Shown here one piece after another: positions 5,011-5,399 of a stretch of 5,399 nt of DNA. The stretch's first letter is position 1; every line of letters begins with the position of its first letter. The DNA lies in assembly GCA_001774455.1 (NCBI GenBank), contig MFAC01000035.1, positions 1 to 5,399 on the forward strand. The letters run 5' to 3'. A program made the translations under genes and the position numbers. This DNA comes from Candidatus Campbellbacteria bacterium RIFCSPLOWO2_02_35_12. GTDB taxonomy: Bacteria > Patescibacteriota > Minisyncoccia > Phycocordibacterales > UBA2163. Under the pieces are notes generated by a model. The model did no database searches. It saw only the letters and a program-made list of their open reading frames with translations, and was not told the origin of the DNA.

Positions 5011-5399
5011 ATGTTAACCAAAAGACCAAAACAGGCTCTGGATTTTATAACCGATTATCAAGAGCGAAAAGGATATGCCCCCACACTTCACGAGATATGC
5101 AAGAAATTAAAACTCTCGTCAGTTTCAACGGCTCATTTTCACGTTTCTAAACTTCGTGATTTAGGACTCTTATCCAAAGAAGAAAATAAGCCTCGGTCTA
5201 TTGAGGCCTTTGGTCGTGAGACAATGGTAAAAATTCCACTTTTGGGAACTATTGCCGCAGGCCAGCCGATAGAGGCAATACAAAACAAAGAAATGATTGC
5301 TGTTCCCAAAAGTAAAATCCCATCATCGTCAGAAGTTTATGCTCTCCGTGTAGTCGGTAGTAGTATGATTGACGAAAATATAAACGATGGCGATGTGGT
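5011..5399 (+). CDS. lexA: LexA-type repressor with self-cleaving S24 peptidase domain, 5' part (3' end outside window)
   Basis: LexA represses SOS genes and, on RecA-ssDNA stimulation, cuts itself to release them. The first 129 codons are present of about 200. Residues about 1-67 form the winged helix DNA-binding domain (GYAPTLHEI, LSSVSTAHFHVSKLRDLGLL, NKPRSIE), closer to the Gram-positive LexA/DinR pattern (SSSTVHGHL) than to E. coli. PLLGTIAAGQPIEA (76-89) contains the Ala83-Gly84 self-cleavage bond. VVGSSMIDENINDGDVV (114 onward) holds the catalytic Ser118. These positions are each one residue from E. coli LexA (Ala84-Gly85, Ser119). The catalytic lysine lies beyond the window. The gene has its own promoter, with TATAAT ending 6 nt before ATG 5011. 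It is an intact frame up to the edge. LexA is the best call; another S24 phage-type repressor is less likely given the LexA-type N-terminal domain. Confidence 0.9.
   Translation, partial: MLTKRPKQALDFITDYQERKGYAPTLHEICKKLKLSSVSTAHFHVSKLRDLGLLSKEENKPRSIEAFGRETMVKIPLLGTIAAGQPIEAIQNKEMIAVPKSKIPSSSEVYALRVVGSSMIDENINDGDV

Noticed and set aside
1..5399. Recoded TGA (glycine) as in Gracilibacteria/SR1
   Set aside because: The exchanger ends in TGA at the expected family length, conserved glycines use normal codons, and no gene has an in-frame TGA.
1..5399. CRISPR array, insertion sequence or defence cluster
   Set aside because: No regularly spaced repeats, transposase motifs, terminal inverted repeats or defence-type domains are visible on either strand.

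Overview
The window is AT-rich (roughly one third G+C by eye), with densely packed short genes. It most resembles a chromosome of a Candidate Phyla Radiation (Patescibacteria, Parcubacteria-like) bacterium. That placement is inferred from gene types: a MurE-like ligase that lacks the usual first domain, an exported lamin-tail-like protein, a minimal SpoU/TrmH methyltransferase, and a near absence of Shine-Dalgarno sequences. The CaCA exchanger ends in TGA and no gene has an in-frame TGA, so the standard bacterial code fits and the TGA-glycine code of Gracilibacteria/SR1 does not.

Layout. Positions 2-424 (+) hold the 3' part of ruvA (Holliday junction binding). Two bases later comes a Mur ligase-like gene (427-1710, +), probably in the same operon. 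A consensus -10 box overlaps its stop codon and leads into a membrane-anchored lamin-tail-like protein (1756-2700, +). A convergent SpoU/TrmH RNA methyltransferase follows (2743-3222, -). A 44-bp gap then separates it from a divergent DoxX-family membrane protein (3267-3680, +). DoxX converges on a CaCA-family cation exchanger (3842-4798, -), with a probable terminator hairpin between them. A 212-bp divergent intergenic region precedes the 5' part of a LexA-type repressor/protease, cut by the window end (5011-5399, +). No gene-free stretch exceeds 300 bp.

The genes mix genome maintenance (RuvA, LexA), cell envelope (Mur ligase, lamin-tail protein, DoxX), RNA modification and ion transport. 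They do not look like one dedicated new pathway, a mobile element or a defence island.

The most unusual signal is regulatory. Four genes have a -10-like hexamer ending only 6-7 nt before the start codon, which predicts leaderless mRNAs. In the 44-bp gap the two divergent promoters form a near-perfect dyad in which each -10 overlaps the -35 of the opposite promoter. Other points worth attention are a 7-7-7 inverted repeat and a perfect DnaA-box 9-mer upstream of lexA, and changed substrate-site motifs in the Mur ligase.
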